DNA of 64,000 nt, from assembly GCA_024635495.1 (NCBI GenBank), contig JAGXIT010000005.1, forward strand, positions 1 through 64,000, written 5' to 3'. Positions 16,316 to 25,418 of the stretch are shown in pieces. The position numbers and the translations under genes were made by a program. Under the pieces are notes generated by a model that did no database searches, had not been told where the DNA came from, and saw only the letters and a program-made list of their open reading frames with translations. The stretch is from Candidatus Saccharimonadota bacterium (lineage in GTDB: Bacteria > Patescibacteriota > Saccharimonadia > Saccharimonadales > UBA4665). The stretch's first letter is position 1. Every line of letters begins with the position of its first letter.

Positions 16316-19300
16316 TCATGTAACAAACTTTTTAATCGTTATATCACCTTCGATCTTTCTGGCTTCTCGGCCTAGAAGATAGACGCCACTAAACTCAAAC
16401 CTACCAGGCCAGTTTTCATCACGGCCTATACTACCTCCAAGACATTGCTTTTCGCCTAGTATGGTCCATACAAGCTCATAGTCATGATTGTTAAGGAATT
16501 CAGCAATATGAGTGTTTGATGCCAACAATGACCTTGGGCCTTTTTCATTAACGTGGGGATCAAGAAGTATAATGTGCCCAGCGTCATTCTTATATTGGCC
16601 TTCTGTAACAGCGCTCCTTGCACCTATCTGTTCATATAAGGGCTTTGCCGGGAGTTTGATGCCGAATCCTTCTTCGATTGAAAGATCATAACCCGAGCCT
16701 TCTTGTGTGTACTCATCGTCTGTGACCATGATATCTACCGGGAGTTTCTCGCCTCTATTTCTAATATACCAATCCTGCTTACCGTAGTAAGGGGTGTACA
16801 TGCGAGTGAAGGCTCGTTGATCAGGAAATTCTCTGTAGAATGCAGTGTAGAACTCATGGGATTCTGGCATCCATCTTCCCATAAAATGTTGATCTCGAGC
16901 CCAGTCTAGAAACTTTTCGAGATCTTTCTTCTTGACAATATATGACTTAATCATGACCCAGAGTTCGCGGTGTTTATAATTATATCTTTTGTCTTCGGGA
17001 ATGTGCTTGAGCGGTTGTTTCCAGTGGAAAAACGATTCTAGGTTCAACCATGATTTACCATGACGATCTTTTACTTGAATTAACTTTTTAAAATCAGGGA
17101 GATCTGTTTCGTTTCTCATCCATTCTGCATCATCAATTTCTGAACGCCAATTTTCGTATTTAAGGTTAAACCACCAACCTCCTTTATCATCCGCGTTTGT
17201 TCTAGATATGGTAATTGAAGGATCGATATCCCTTATATGTAGCTGCCAAGGGCCTTCATAGGGCCCCTCTTCAGGGTCCATTGAAAAGTGATCGCTTGCC
17301 AAAGCGAGAAACTGGTGAAGAGCTTGCCACTGGTATTTTTTTCCTATTCTCTCAGGCTTATTAGCTGATCGCCCGCGATCGTATTGTCGAATTTGCCGAT
17401 CAAATTCACCATGTAATCTAGGGTCCCACCCCAGCTCAATTACTCGCTTGAATATCCATCTTGCAGCTAATTTAGTATCGAACTGAGACCTGTCATCTAT
17501 AGGAAGTCCGTGAGCATAGTCGCTTAATAGACGAAGTTTTGTATTAGAGTAACCTGTTAAGTTGCCTAACAGTTTTTCTAACTTTTGCTCAGCTAGACCC
17601 TCTTCTTTCTTAATTTCTTTTTCATCACCCATGACTGCACGCCACCTAAAACTGCTGAACTGACCTGATAAGGCTTTCAGGGATTTTTGGATGGAAGGTT
17701 TCGTTGCTCTTAGAACCTCGGTAACGATTTCTTTGTCAGATTTAGGAGATGTGCCGTCTAGCCGCCTGTTTGAAAAATTATTCAAGTTACTGTTGATAAC
17801 ATAATGCCCAAAGTCACCTAGTTGAGACATGACAGAACCCCATATAGGGTAATAGTCTTTCTTGACGTCATCGGAGTCTCTATATTTTTTCTCCAACGAT
17901 TTTTCAGTAGGTACTTTTTCAGGAAACTTACTTTTATAAGGCGGTAGGTACTTTGTCGGGTCAAAAGGAGTCTTTGGGTCAAATTTATGATATAACTCAA
18001 CTACACCTCGAGCATAGTCGCGGATTAATACATGATCGTGAGGGCTATTCAAAGAAAACTGTGTCTCGTATATATAACTTGCAAGTTTTTTGATCTTATT
18101 CACGTGCGTTTCTCGCAATGCACACCCGTATGCAACAGCATAAATTCGTTCAATGACGTAAACGTCGTCAATATCTCCGAACCTTTTTAGAAGCTTGAGA
18201 ATAAGATCATACTTGCCATCTAGTAGATTTACTAAAGCCTTGGTGGTTTTATCTCTCACTCTTCTATTTGAACTCGCGAGGAACCATGCCATTGTCACGG
18301 CAGTCAATTCAATTGAATCACTAGATTTTACTTTTTTACTCAACGCACTACTAGCCCAAGTCAGATAACGCTCGATAACAGATCCGTCGTCGTTATAGTA
18401 GTGCAGGAACTCCTGCCAGAATATATCCCTGCGGGGCATCTTATGCCTCAAGAAGAACCCGTGAAGTGTATTCGCGTCGAGGGGGTGCCCAACAATGCAC
18501 GCAACATTAAGTACAGTATCCAGTGTTTTATTAAAACCATCATCACTGTCAAGTACTACGTTATTTATGTAGTCGAGAATCTCCTGCCGGTTGAAGCATC
18601 TCAGTGCACCCTTTTCTTCCTCAAGACTACGCCACTTAAGACTATTTAAAAATGTCTCAATTGCCACGTACGTAGATATAAAATCTTTTGGCGCTACACT
18701 TACTAAATCCTTACCATTTAACCATTCTGGAACCTGTATCGACATGGCTTCAATCAAGCCGTATCGCATATCATAGTGTGGATAATCAGGATCTAGGATA
18801 GCTCCAAGTTTAGTTTTTGGTTTGAAAGATTTTTCGGGGTTCACTTTATCTAGATTCTTACCCAACAAATATCTAGCTATTAGGTGATCACTAAATTTTT
18901 GATATGGAAATTTGTATTCATAGCCACTCAACTTACCATGCCTCGAGTAGTGGGGCGTCTTGCTGAGCAGCCAGTATCTTTGCATTTCTTGTAAAATTTG
19001 CTTTGATTTGCCGGGATAGTGCAGGTCAATAAGCTGACAAGCCTTACGGTCTAGTATTCTTGCTGTGCCATTTTCACCCATCCATTCAGCAAATGGCTTC
19101 ATGATTCTTTTCCAAATGTGATCTCTGTTTTGTGTCTCACCAACATTTCTCAAAACTTGCTTTGTTTGTTTCCTTACATAGTCTTCAAATAAAGTAGTCG
19201 CGCCGACATGACCTCGTACCGTTCTTGTACGCGAGTAAGTTCTACAAAAGATCTTAATAAAAAGAGGATTACTAAATTCCGGAGCGATTAGTGGAACTTC

Positions 19301-20290
19301 CGGCAAGGGAACCTTGTAATGCAAGAAGAACCGGGAAGCATCATTGAAGTCACTCACATCTAGTCCAGGATGAGTGTAAGTTTGAATTGTTCTAGTGAAA
19401 TCATCGCTGAGTATTGCACCCTCATAGCCCGTACGAATACTTATGGCAAACGAGATATTTTTATACTTTTTTAAATCCTTCATTTTTGACCAGTCAACCC
19501 TTACTTTAGCCTCGTTGATTGCATCAATTATGATAACTGCCTTTTTGTTTCGTCTTTTTGCTTCAGCATCAATTTGACGGAGCGTGCTGGTGGTTCCGCC
19601 CAACAATCTGGAGATAGATGTTAGTGGGTTCTTTTCGACCGTAAACTCTTCTCCGAGGAATATGTATACGGGATGATCAAGTTCGAGTGCTTCCTTCGCA
19701 AAATCGCAGAACAAATGTGTTTTTCCTATGCCCGCCTCGCCCTTCATTAGAAGTGATGCTCCATAAAACGCTCTAAAGTTATTGCTGGCAAAATAGCTCT
19801 CAAGTAGACTCGCTTGGTGGGCGAGTTGGTACAACTCATTTGTCTCACCCTTGATCGATGTCGTTGCGTCCTTGGCTACCTTAAGAGTCCCCTCTGCTTC
19901 TGCCTGGTTAAGTTTGTTGATAACCTCATAGGCAGAACCGCTGAGGTCCTTACACTTGGAGATAATTGACGACGGCATGACATTCGTAGAGATATCATTC
20001 TCAACAATTTTGAGCATGTGTCTAAATAGCAATTTTTTGGTGTTTTTTATAGAGTCATAATCCATTGATGCATGATCATAAAACGGGCTACGACCTATGT
20101 ATTCTCCTGCCTCTAGTAGCTGATGAGATTGATCAATGATCTCATCGCAAAATTTATTTGATTTTATTAGGGCGTGCAGAAGAGATCTTATCGGCAATTG
20201 AACATTAACAGTTGTCTCATATCGTAAATCTGCAAGGTTCGCCACCTTCTTAAAACGTTGTTTCTGGTAATTCCTTGATGTGATTGGCAT
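16316..20290 (-). CDS. Large STAND NTPase, Avs-like candidate antiviral sensor
   Basis: A 1324-residue protein. Walker A is MKGEAGIGKTHLFCDFA (P-loop at 184-191) and Walker B is VIIIDAINEA (252-260), typical of STAND P-loop ATPases; the GxAGxGKTHL form recalls Avs (AVAST) defence proteins. The N-terminal 150 residues are helical with no recognisable nuclease motif. The region after about 480 is a long helical repeat-like array, where Avs proteins recognise phage proteins; the last 80 residues form a separate beta-rich domain (YELVWTILGEKQ). Codons and bases are clearly more AT-rich than the flanks, consistent with transfer. A TATACT box lies 11 nt before the ATG. The defence role is inferred from architecture only; no partner effector was seen. 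Confidence 0.65.
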   Translation of the reverse strand: MPITSRNYQKQRFKKVANLADLRYETTVNVQLPIRSLLHALIKSNKFCDEIIDQSHQLLEAGEYIGRSPFYDHASMDYDSIKNTKKLLFRHMLKIVENDISTNVMPSSIISKCKDLSGSAYEVINKLNQAEAEGTLKVAKDATTSIKGETNELYQLAHQASLLESYFASNNFRAFYGASLLMKGEAGIGKTHLFCDFAKEALELDHPVYIFLGEEFTVEKNPLTSISRLLGGTTSTLRQIDAEAKRRNKKAVIIIDAINEAKVRVDWSKMKDLKKYKNISFAISIRTGYEGAILSDDFTRTIQTYTHPGLDVSDFNDASRFFLHYKVPLPEVPLIAPEFSNPLFIKIFCRTYSRTRTVRGHVGATTLFEDYVRKQTKQVLRNVGETQNRDHIWKRIMKPFAEWMGENGTARILDRKACQLIDLHYPGKSKQILQEMQRYWLLSKTPHYSRHGKLSGYEYKFPYQKFSDHLIARYLLGKNLDKVNPEKSFKPKTKLGAILDPDYPHYDMRYGLIEAMSIQVPEWLNGKDLVSVAPKDFISTYVAIETFLNSLKWRSLEEEKGALRCFNRQEILDYINNVVLDSDDGFNKTLDTVLNVACIVGHPLDANTLHGFFLRHKMPRRDIFWQEFLHYYNDDGSVIERYLTWASSALSKKVKSSDSIELTAVTMAWFLASSNRRVRDKTTKALVNLLDGKYDLILKLLKRFGDIDDVYVIERIYAVAYGCALRETHVNKIKKLASYIYETQFSLNSPHDHVLIRDYARGVVELYHKFDPKTPFDPTKYLPPYKSKFPEKVPTEKSLEKKYRDSDDVKKDYYPIWGSVMSQLGDFGHYVINSNLNNFSNRRLDGTSPKSDKEIVTEVLRATKPSIQKSLKALSGQFSSFRWRAVMGDEKEIKKEEGLAEQKLEKLLGNLTGYSNTKLRLLSDYAHGLPIDDRSQFDTKLAARWIFKRVIELGWDPRLHGEFDRQIRQYDRGRSANKPERIGKKYQWQALHQFLALASDHFSMDPEEGPYEGPWQLHIRDIDPSITISRTNADDKGGWWFNLKYENWRSEIDDAEWMRNETDLPDFKKLIQVKDRHGKSWLNLESFFHWKQPLKHIPEDKRYNYKHRELWVMIKSYIVKKKDLEKFLDWARDQHFMGRWMPESHEFYTAFYREFPDQRAFTRMYTPYYGKQDWYIRNRGEKLPVDIMVTDDEYTQEGSGYDLSIEEGFGIKLPAKPLYEQIGARSAVTEGQYKNDAGHIILLDPHVNEKGPRSLLASNTHIAEFLNNHDYELVWTILGEKQCLGGSIGRDENWPGRFEFSGVYLLGREARKIEGDITIKKFVT

Positions 20291-20414
20291 AGTTTGTATT
20301 TAGTATAGCTCTATTCCTGGAAAGAGGCTTCGCCTATGATAGAAAGGTCTAGGATTCAAACAACCAACTTCGTGATCTATATCGCGTAATTTGCCGTAGA
20401 ATGAGCTGCAGATA

Positions 20415-20468
20415 GGAGTTAGAGGTTTTTTTTGGGGGTGGGACGGGTGAGATTGTGCCTACCCTGGC
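20415..20468 (+). repeat. Intergenic repeat A of accessory region
   Basis: About 54 bp similar to repeat B at 21526-21584: GTTAG, a T7-8 run, a G5-6 run, GACGGGTGAGATTGTG, then a CT(A/G)CCCTG motif. It lies in the 309-bp gap 20291-20599, which otherwise shows no gene. Confidence 0.55.
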
Positions 20469-20599
20469 TATTTGCTGCGAGCCTTCACGATGAGCCTGCC
20501 GAGTATCGCAAAGATTGTAACATCCAGTTCGATTAAGACAATGTTCTTCAAAATAGTATAGAGTTTTGGGTTCTGGTTAGCTCGCATCCTGCGAAATGA

Positions 20600-21421
20600 C
20601 TATTTAGTAAACGTAGCTTTTACGCGTTTTGAAAATATCCAATATAAAGGCCACAGGAAAGAGCCTGCAGTAAGGATTGAGCCACCGCTGGTAAGCTCAA
20701 CGCCATATTTTTTACTCAGACTATCTAGCATTGAAAATGTAATAAAACCACCTATTAGAATAAACCCGTGGAATGCTATGGCGACTGGCCGTGTCGCACG
20801 CTTCTTCTGGAAGAATAACGCAGCCAAAACGCCTAAAAATACCAAGCTTACGACATCGTAGAATATATCAAAATTTAGAAGTGATTGAAAATCATTTGCC
20901 ACCACCCGGGTTAAGTTGGTAAGTTCATTCCTAAATTGAGGTACTGAGGAGAATAAATCATAAAGCAAAAGCAAAGGTGAAAGGAAAAACCCAAGTGCGT
21001 ATAGCGCCAGCCAACCTTCTAGCTTTCCGCTAAATTGCTGTGTTTTATCCGTATTTATATCCACAAGACTTACAGCATTACTAGCTTCCCATTTTTCTGC
21101 TGTTTCCGAAACCCAATCCTCATCAGCGTGTTTTAGCTCTGATGCTTTTTTAAGTAAAGAATCTGCCATATCATCATCGCCTTGAGCCAAAAATATTAAT
21201 GCGCGAAATTCCAGAGGCTTAAAGATGTTTTTATCCTTCGGGCCGAATGATGGATCGTTAATATATTTATCGTTAAATTTATTAAACGCTTCTTGATATT
21301 TGCGAAGCATTTCTACAGTGAGCTGGTTTGTGTCAGCGTTATGCTCAAGCGACAAAATTAATTTGTCTAGTTTTTGGAAATCAGTTTCACGCTCATGTTT
21401 AGGTGTATAGTTGCTGTCCAT
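20600..21421 (-). CDS. Membrane protein of unknown function
   Basis: A 273-residue protein. Residues 1-145 are soluble and helical (KLDKLILSLEHNADTNQLTVEM and similar). Four hydrophobic segments follow at about 145-165, 190-210, 215-235 and 240-265 (GWLALYALGFFLSPLLLLYDLF; FYDVVSLVFLGVLAALFF). An AGAGGA ribosome binding site lies 7 nt before the ATG. The gene is AT-rich like the STAND gene and lies between intergenic repeats A and B, so it may have arrived as a unit. No family recognised. Confidence 0.6.
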   Translation of the reverse strand: MDSNYTPKHERETDFQKLDKLILSLEHNADTNQLTVEMLRKYQEAFNKFNDKYINDPSFGPKDKNIFKPLEFRALIFLAQGDDDMADSLLKKASELKHADEDWVSETAEKWEASNAVSLVDINTDKTQQFSGKLEGWLALYALGFFLSPLLLLYDLFSSVPQFRNELTNLTRVVANDFQSLLNFDIFYDVVSLVFLGVLAALFFQKKRATRPVAIAFHGFILIGGFITFSMLDSLSKKYGVELTSGGSILTAGSFLWPLYWIFSKRVKATFTK

Positions 21422-21525
21422 GCGGTTTCCTCTGTTGGGATTGTACTATTTGTTCTAATGCATTGCCAGCTTCCCAGATGAAAGGTTCTTCAAAAAAGCC
21501 TCAAGAATCACCATATCTAGAGTGT

Positions 21526-21584
21526 GGGGTTAGGTTTTTTTGGGGGGTGAAACGGATGAGATTGTGGCTGCCCTGCGCGGTGGG
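21526..21584 (+). repeat. Intergenic repeat B of accessory region
   Basis: Same element as repeat A, here with the full CTGCCCTGCGCGGTGG end, which is also exact in repeat D (22968-23005) and nearly so in C (22019-22044). It lies between divergent genes. Confidence 0.6.
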
Positions 21585-21604
21585 TTTTTAGGTATACTAG
21601 GAGT

Positions 21605-22015
21605 ATGTATAAAGTATTAGTCGAAGTAGCTGCCTCGGATATCGATGGCAAAGGTGTCTTCACAAAAGAACTCGTCTCAAAAGGCACGATTGCTTGGATA
21701 TTTACAGAGGGTCACGACATCAGGATTACCAGAGAGGCACACGATGCCTTAGACCAAGCGTACAAAGATAAGCTCGGGAGAATTGGCTACTTGTCACCAT
21801 GGACGGGCCTTTGGGTATATCCTCCCGATGATGACCCCGCCCAATACACAAACCACAGTGACGACAATAATCTATCTGTCGTATTTGACGAGGCCATATC
21901 CCCAGAACCCTACTTCGTCGCCAACCGCGACATAGCAAAAGGCGAAGAGCTGACGAACAATTATCACGAATTCGACACAATCACCCGAGAAACTAAACCA
22001 ACTTGGGCCACATAG
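21605..22015 (+). CDS. SET-domain protein (putative protein lysine methyltransferase)
   Basis: A 136-residue stand-alone SET domain. Visible family motifs: SDIDGKGVFTKELVSKGT near the N-terminus, QYTNHSDDNNLS (the NHS x x x N SAM and substrate motif) in the middle, and VANRDIAKGEELTNNYHEFD near the C-terminus (the GEELTxxY motif with the catalytic Tyr). Bacterial SET proteins of this size methylate lysines in proteins, with mostly unknown targets. TATACT lies 6 nt before the ATG, so the mRNA should be leaderless despite a chance AGGAG between them. It sits between repeats B and C. Confidence 0.8.
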   Translation: MYKVLVEVAASDIDGKGVFTKELVSKGTIAWIFTEGHDIRITREAHDALDQAYKDKLGRIGYLSPWTGLWVYPPDDDPAQYTNHSDDNNLSVVFDEAISPEPYFVANRDIAKGEELTNNYHEFDTITRETKPTWAT

Positions 22016-22018
22016 AAT

Positions 22019-22044
22019 AAGATTACAGCCTGCCCTGCGCGATG
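22019..22044 (+). repeat. Intergenic repeat C of accessory region
   Basis: AAGATTACAGC followed by CTGCCCTGCGCGATG, a shorter copy of the repeat found at B and D. It begins 4 nt after the SET gene stop. Confidence 0.5.
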
Positions 22045-22136
22045 TACTACAACCACTGACTTATGGTGCTAGAATTTGACGCGAATGCAATATTGATATA
22101 TAAATACCCCATACAAACCGTGAGAGGAGAACACCA

Positions 22137-22931
22137 GTGTCAGAGACAAGCTCAGGAACAGCAGTAACCACAGCAAACCCAACCGAGCAGTTATCCGCCG
22201 CCTGGACAGAGCAAGCTCGACTACGCTCTCAGCACGCCGAATCCTTAAGCCAACAAGCTAGTGACGTTGCCGCAGCTATTGCAAATGGTGCGCCCGCAAG
22301 TCTCGAACAGTTCGTCTATGCATCACTCGGTGCGCACCCGAGCTGGAAGGCTATGCATGAACAAATCGCGACGGTCAATGAAAAGCTACAGCCAAATGTC
22401 CCCCTCGCACTATTTTCTAAAGGTGCTATGCGTTATTTTGGATACCCGGAGAAATCTGGTTCTCGATCGCATCGTGGTGATACATCTCATGACGAGAATG
22501 CTTTTACCTACAGGCTTGAAAATTATGAGCAACGGCACCAACGTCTGTCTAGGGCTGCTCCTATGCTTGGCGACGTGGGGATTGCCGGCGCAGCGCAGTA
22601 TTTCTCGGCACTATCTCTGCCTATGAGAGCAATGTATGACTTTACACCAGGCCTTTGGGCCTTACGCGAAAAACGACAAGAAAATGTCGTCCTCGAGAAT
22701 ATGTTTAGGAGCTCAGTAATCACCGTGCCACGCGTGCACTCGACAAGTGCGGAATATAGGTTTCACATGACCACGCTTGACGATGAAGAGCCAGGTGAAA
22801 AACTAGTTTTAGCCTCTGGTCTGAGTGAAATTGTGGCAGCTACACACAAGAATTCTCACAATATGAATTTGCGTCGACTAGAGTTTGCAATCAAACACAT
22901 GGATGACGACCCGGAAGCGTACATCGACTAG
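22137..22931 (+). CDS. Unknown soluble protein
   Basis: A 264-residue protein with a GTG start at 22137 supported by GAGAGGAG 8 nt upstream. It is helix-rich, with no membrane segment and no recognised motif; a distinctive segment is PMLGDVGIAGAAQYFSALSLPMRAMYDF. The first 60 residues are Ala/Gln/Ser rich. It is flanked by repeats C and D in the accessory region. Confidence 0.65.
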   Translation: MSETSSGTAVTTANPTEQLSAAWTEQARLRSQHAESLSQQASDVAAAIANGAPASLEQFVYASLGAHPSWKAMHEQIATVNEKLQPNVPLALFSKGAMRYFGYPEKSGSRSHRGDTSHDENAFTYRLENYEQRHQRLSRAAPMLGDVGIAGAAQYFSALSLPMRAMYDFTPGLWALREKRQENVVLENMFRSSVITVPRVHSTSAEYRFHMTTLDDEEPGEKLVLASGLSEIVAATHKNSHNMNLRRLEFAIKHMDDDPEAYID

Positions 22932-22967
22932 GCAATAAATCCACCTTTGTGGTGATAGATGTTTAGA

Positions 22968-23005
22968 GTTGGAACGAGCAAAATTATGTCTGCCCTGCGC
23001 GGTGG
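22968..23005 (+). repeat. Intergenic repeat D of accessory region
   Basis: GTTGGAACGAGCAAAATTATGT then CTGCCCTGCGCGGTGG; the last 16 bp are identical to repeat B. It follows the gene ending at 22931. Confidence 0.5.
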
Positions 23006-23045
23006 CTTGGGTCTAGCGAGGGTGTAGATGGGTGCGTTTGTGAGG

Positions 23046-23498
23046 CTATAACTGAGTGACTTCTATGGTGCCGGTCTGTGACGGGTTCAGATGATTGTGG
23101 TAGTGCCAGGTGCCGACTTTTTCAAACGTGTATTCGTAGCTGTCTCCGGGCTCGATTGAAGTCAGGGCATCGAATCCGAGTAGCTCGGTGTGCTCTGGGT
23201 GCACATTGGACGCGACCCACATATTTGTATCTCCCTCATTCACGAATTGCACGGTAGAACCGGGTGCGATAGGACCGAGTGTAGCTGGGTCAAACTTGCC
23301 ATCCGAATACGTCACGACCGCATCGATGACATCGCCCTCCCCCCTGACTACCGTCTCGTCGACGCTCGTCCGGCCAGTGGAAGTGGCATTCACTGTCTTT
23401 GGGTTGGAGCCATTGTGGCTCGCAAAAATCCAGATGCCGATTGCCGCTAGCACAAGTACGAAACCAAGCCCTAGTACTGTTTTCTGTATGATTGTCAT
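23046..23498 (-). CDS. Membrane-anchored cupredoxin-like protein
   Basis: A 150-residue protein starting at MTIIQKTVLG (23498), chosen because AGAGGG lies 7 nt upstream; the longer frame runs through a TACAAT -10 box. An N-terminal helix (residues 5-25) anchors it outside the cell. The rest is a plastocyanin-fold domain: AVVTYSDGKFDPATLGPIAPGSTVQFVNEGDTNMWVASN, then the C-terminal VGTWHYHNHLNPSQTGTIEV. The position of the usual copper-binding Cys is Tyr (WHYHNH), so a classical type 1 site is unlikely; the several His could still bind copper. Confidence 0.8.
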   Translation of the reverse strand: MTIIQKTVLGLGFVLVLAAIGIWIFASHNGSNPKTVNATSTGRTSVDETVVRGEGDVIDAVVTYSDGKFDPATLGPIAPGSTVQFVNEGDTNMWVASNVHPEHTELLGFDALTSIEPGDSYEYTFEKVGTWHYHNHLNPSQTGTIEVTQL

Positions 23499-23548
23499 GG
23501 ATATCCCTCTTGGTACGCTCATTGTACCAGACAATCCGTACGGCGGGG

Positions 23549-24997
23549 CTAGACAGGCTTAGAAACAAGCTCTTGGTTTGCGCGGGCAATAAACCCAAAT
23601 AGGCGCCTGCCTAGTCGCTGATGTGCGTCGTCATGGTCGTCGCTCGCTGGGTTGGGTGAGGCAGATAGAAACTCTCGCCAGGTATCGTCGCTGTAGACCT
23701 GGCCGATGTGGCGGAGTGCCTCGAGCAAGAAGTCTATGCCCTGCTCGGTGATAAGTTGCACGAGAGATTCTCGCGGATTTTGATAGCCCAAAGTCTGCAT
23801 GAGCTGCAATAGCGCGGCCGTCATCTCTGGGGTGATGTGTGGCTTCTCGCCCGTGACTTCGGTGCCACGGCAATCGGGGAGGGCTCGCTCAATTTGCTGC
23901 AATGCTTCTGCGAGCGCCGGTTCGTCTGCGAGCTTTGACTGCTCAGACAAATAGTTTGCCAGTTGAGCGAGGGATTGCTCTGGAGGCTGCTCGGCAGCAT
24001 TTTCTTGAATAAATTTGAGGGCCAATGGCTCATTGTCTCGTGCTAGCACTTCGACCAAGGTCTCAAAGTCCTGAGAGGCAGTAGTCTCGATGGCCGTGAC
24101 GTGCTCGTCGGCTTCAGAAGCTGAGACGGCAGCAAGTAGCTCAGTAATCTCTTCGTACGTCGCAGTAACTTCGCTCTCCGTGATAGTTTCTACCGCTTCG
24201 TTAGTGTGTATTTGGGTCTCTTGGGTCTCTTGGGTCTCTTGGGTCTCATTGCTCACGGCAGTCACCTGAGGCTCTGCTTCGCTTGCTAGCTCGGGCAGGT
24301 CAAGTTCGAGTATCTCGGTGTGCGTGTCTGGCTCGTGACTGGTCGTCTCTGTAGGGAGTGTGATGGGTTGAACCTCGGGCGTAATCTCGTGGGATTGCTT
24401 GGCCGGTTCGCTAGTTGCCACGGCGGATGGTATGTCACTCGTTTCTACCTTTGCCTCGGCGACGACAGGCTTATCTGCTGTCTTGATTGTCTCTGTAGGT
24501 TCAGGAAGAGACTGAGCTTTGGGCTCTTCCTGGATATGCCGGATTTTCTCTTGTGAAGTTCGGTGTATCCCTGCAGACTCAGTCGGCACGGTGGCTTGCA
24601 CCCACCCTGCTTCACGCTCTTCGATAAGCTTGGTAATCGGTGCTGCCTGTTCCTGGCGCAAAGGCTCGGTAGCGCTGGGCTCGGCCGGTTTTTCGGTGCT
24701 TGTAGCTTCTGCTATAGGCTTCATAGTTTGCTGCTCTGCTTTGGGCTGGGCGTCTTTTTGGGTGGTCTCGGCCATCTTCGCCGAGCCGGTGGCGGCTAAA
24801 TCTAATAATAATTGGGCTTTTTCTGGTGATTCGAGCGCCATTTTACCCAGTACCGGGCAAAGACGTATAGCCTCCTCTGCGCTCCTAGCCCGCTCAATCG
24901 TACCATTAGCTCGCTCATAGGCGTAGCCACCGGCTTCTTCCGCCAAACCCTGGTCTGGCATCGGCTCAGTTATAATCCGCGCCTCACCCGCATCCAT
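23549..24997 (-). CDS. Long acidic low-complexity protein
   Basis: A 482-residue protein without membrane segment. Residues 1-80 and 340-482 look folded and helical; the middle (about 85-300) is a Glu/Thr/Pro/Ala-rich, probably disordered linker that includes four ETQ repeats encoded by a 9-bp tandem repeat (24212-24247). It starts 20 nt after the preceding 91-residue gene, in one operon. The ordered C-terminus contains GIDFLLEALRHIGQVY. No family recognised; a scaffold or anti-host surface role would be speculation. Confidence 0.6.
   Translation of the reverse strand: MDAGEARIITEPMPDQGLAEEAGGYAYERANGTIERARSAEEAIRLCPVLGKMALESPEKAQLLLDLAATGSAKMAETTQKDAQPKAEQQTMKPIAEATSTEKPAEPSATEPLRQEQAAPITKLIEEREAGWVQATVPTESAGIHRTSQEKIRHIQEEPKAQSLPEPTETIKTADKPVVAEAKVETSDIPSAVATSEPAKQSHEITPEVQPITLPTETTSHEPDTHTEILELDLPELASEAEPQVTAVSNETQETQETQETQIHTNEAVETITESEVTATYEEITELLAAVSASEADEHVTAIETTASQDFETLVEVLARDNEPLALKFIQENAAEQPPEQSLAQLANYLSEQSKLADEPALAEALQQIERALPDCRGTEVTGEKPHITPEMTAALLQLMQTLGYQNPRESLVQLITEQGIDFLLEALRHIGQVYSDDTWREFLSASPNPASDDHDDAHQRLGRRLFGFIARANQELVSKPV
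24212..24247. repeat. 9-bp tandem repeat, four copies
   Basis: TTGGGTCTC repeated four times without mismatch; on the coding strand it encodes repeated Glu-Thr-Gln. Such a tract can change copy number in frame, altering linker length. Confidence 0.85.
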
Positions 24998-25017
24998 CTA
25001 GTACCCCGCTCTCAAGC

Positions 25018-25293
25018 TCATTCGGCCTGGCCTGGCTCGATGTATTGGCTAATCATACCTCGCAACGCATTCATCGTATCCTCGCGTCGAGGATCGTCTG
25101 ACTCCATAGCTTCAAGACCAACCAGCATTGGTCGGGCATATTGACCACAAACGTCGAGGAAGTTCCTCGTTTCTATCGTCGTCCCATCCTTCAAGGTTAT
25201 GGGCTCATCTGCTTTATTTTCAAGCCCCAGCAAGCGGAGGTATTTTTCGCCCTCGTGCTCTTCGACTGGTTGCCCCTCAAGTTGTTCTGCCAT
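25018..25293 (-). CDS. Small acidic unknown protein
   Basis: A 91-residue soluble protein (MAEQLEGQPVEEHEG...), Glu-rich, with ITLKDGTTIETRNFLDVCGQYARPML in the middle. A GGGGAG ribosome binding site lies about 11 nt upstream. It is the first gene of the operon with the long acidic protein at 23549-24997. No family recognised. Confidence 0.6.
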   Translation of the reverse strand: MAEQLEGQPVEEHEGEKYLRLLGLENKADEPITLKDGTTIETRNFLDVCGQYARPMLVGLEAMESDDPRREDTMNALRGMISQYIEPGQAE

Positions 25294-25360
25294 ATCGTAT
25301 TACTCCCCGGATTATTTATGCATTTTCTCAAGTATACCAAACCAGCCTGAGTTATCCCTG

Positions 25361-25393
25361 AACCCCTGCTCCTATCGATGAATCTTATACCCT
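25361..25393 (-). repeat. Repeated promoter/5' leader segment, copy 2
   Basis: 31 of 33 bp match 16170-16202. Here it lies 68 bp upstream of the gene starting at 25293 and its GGAGCAGGGG is not next to a start codon, so the shared part may be a promoter or a leader. Confidence 0.55.
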
Positions 25394-25418
25394 ACCGCCT
25401 AAACCTCTTCTCTTTGGT

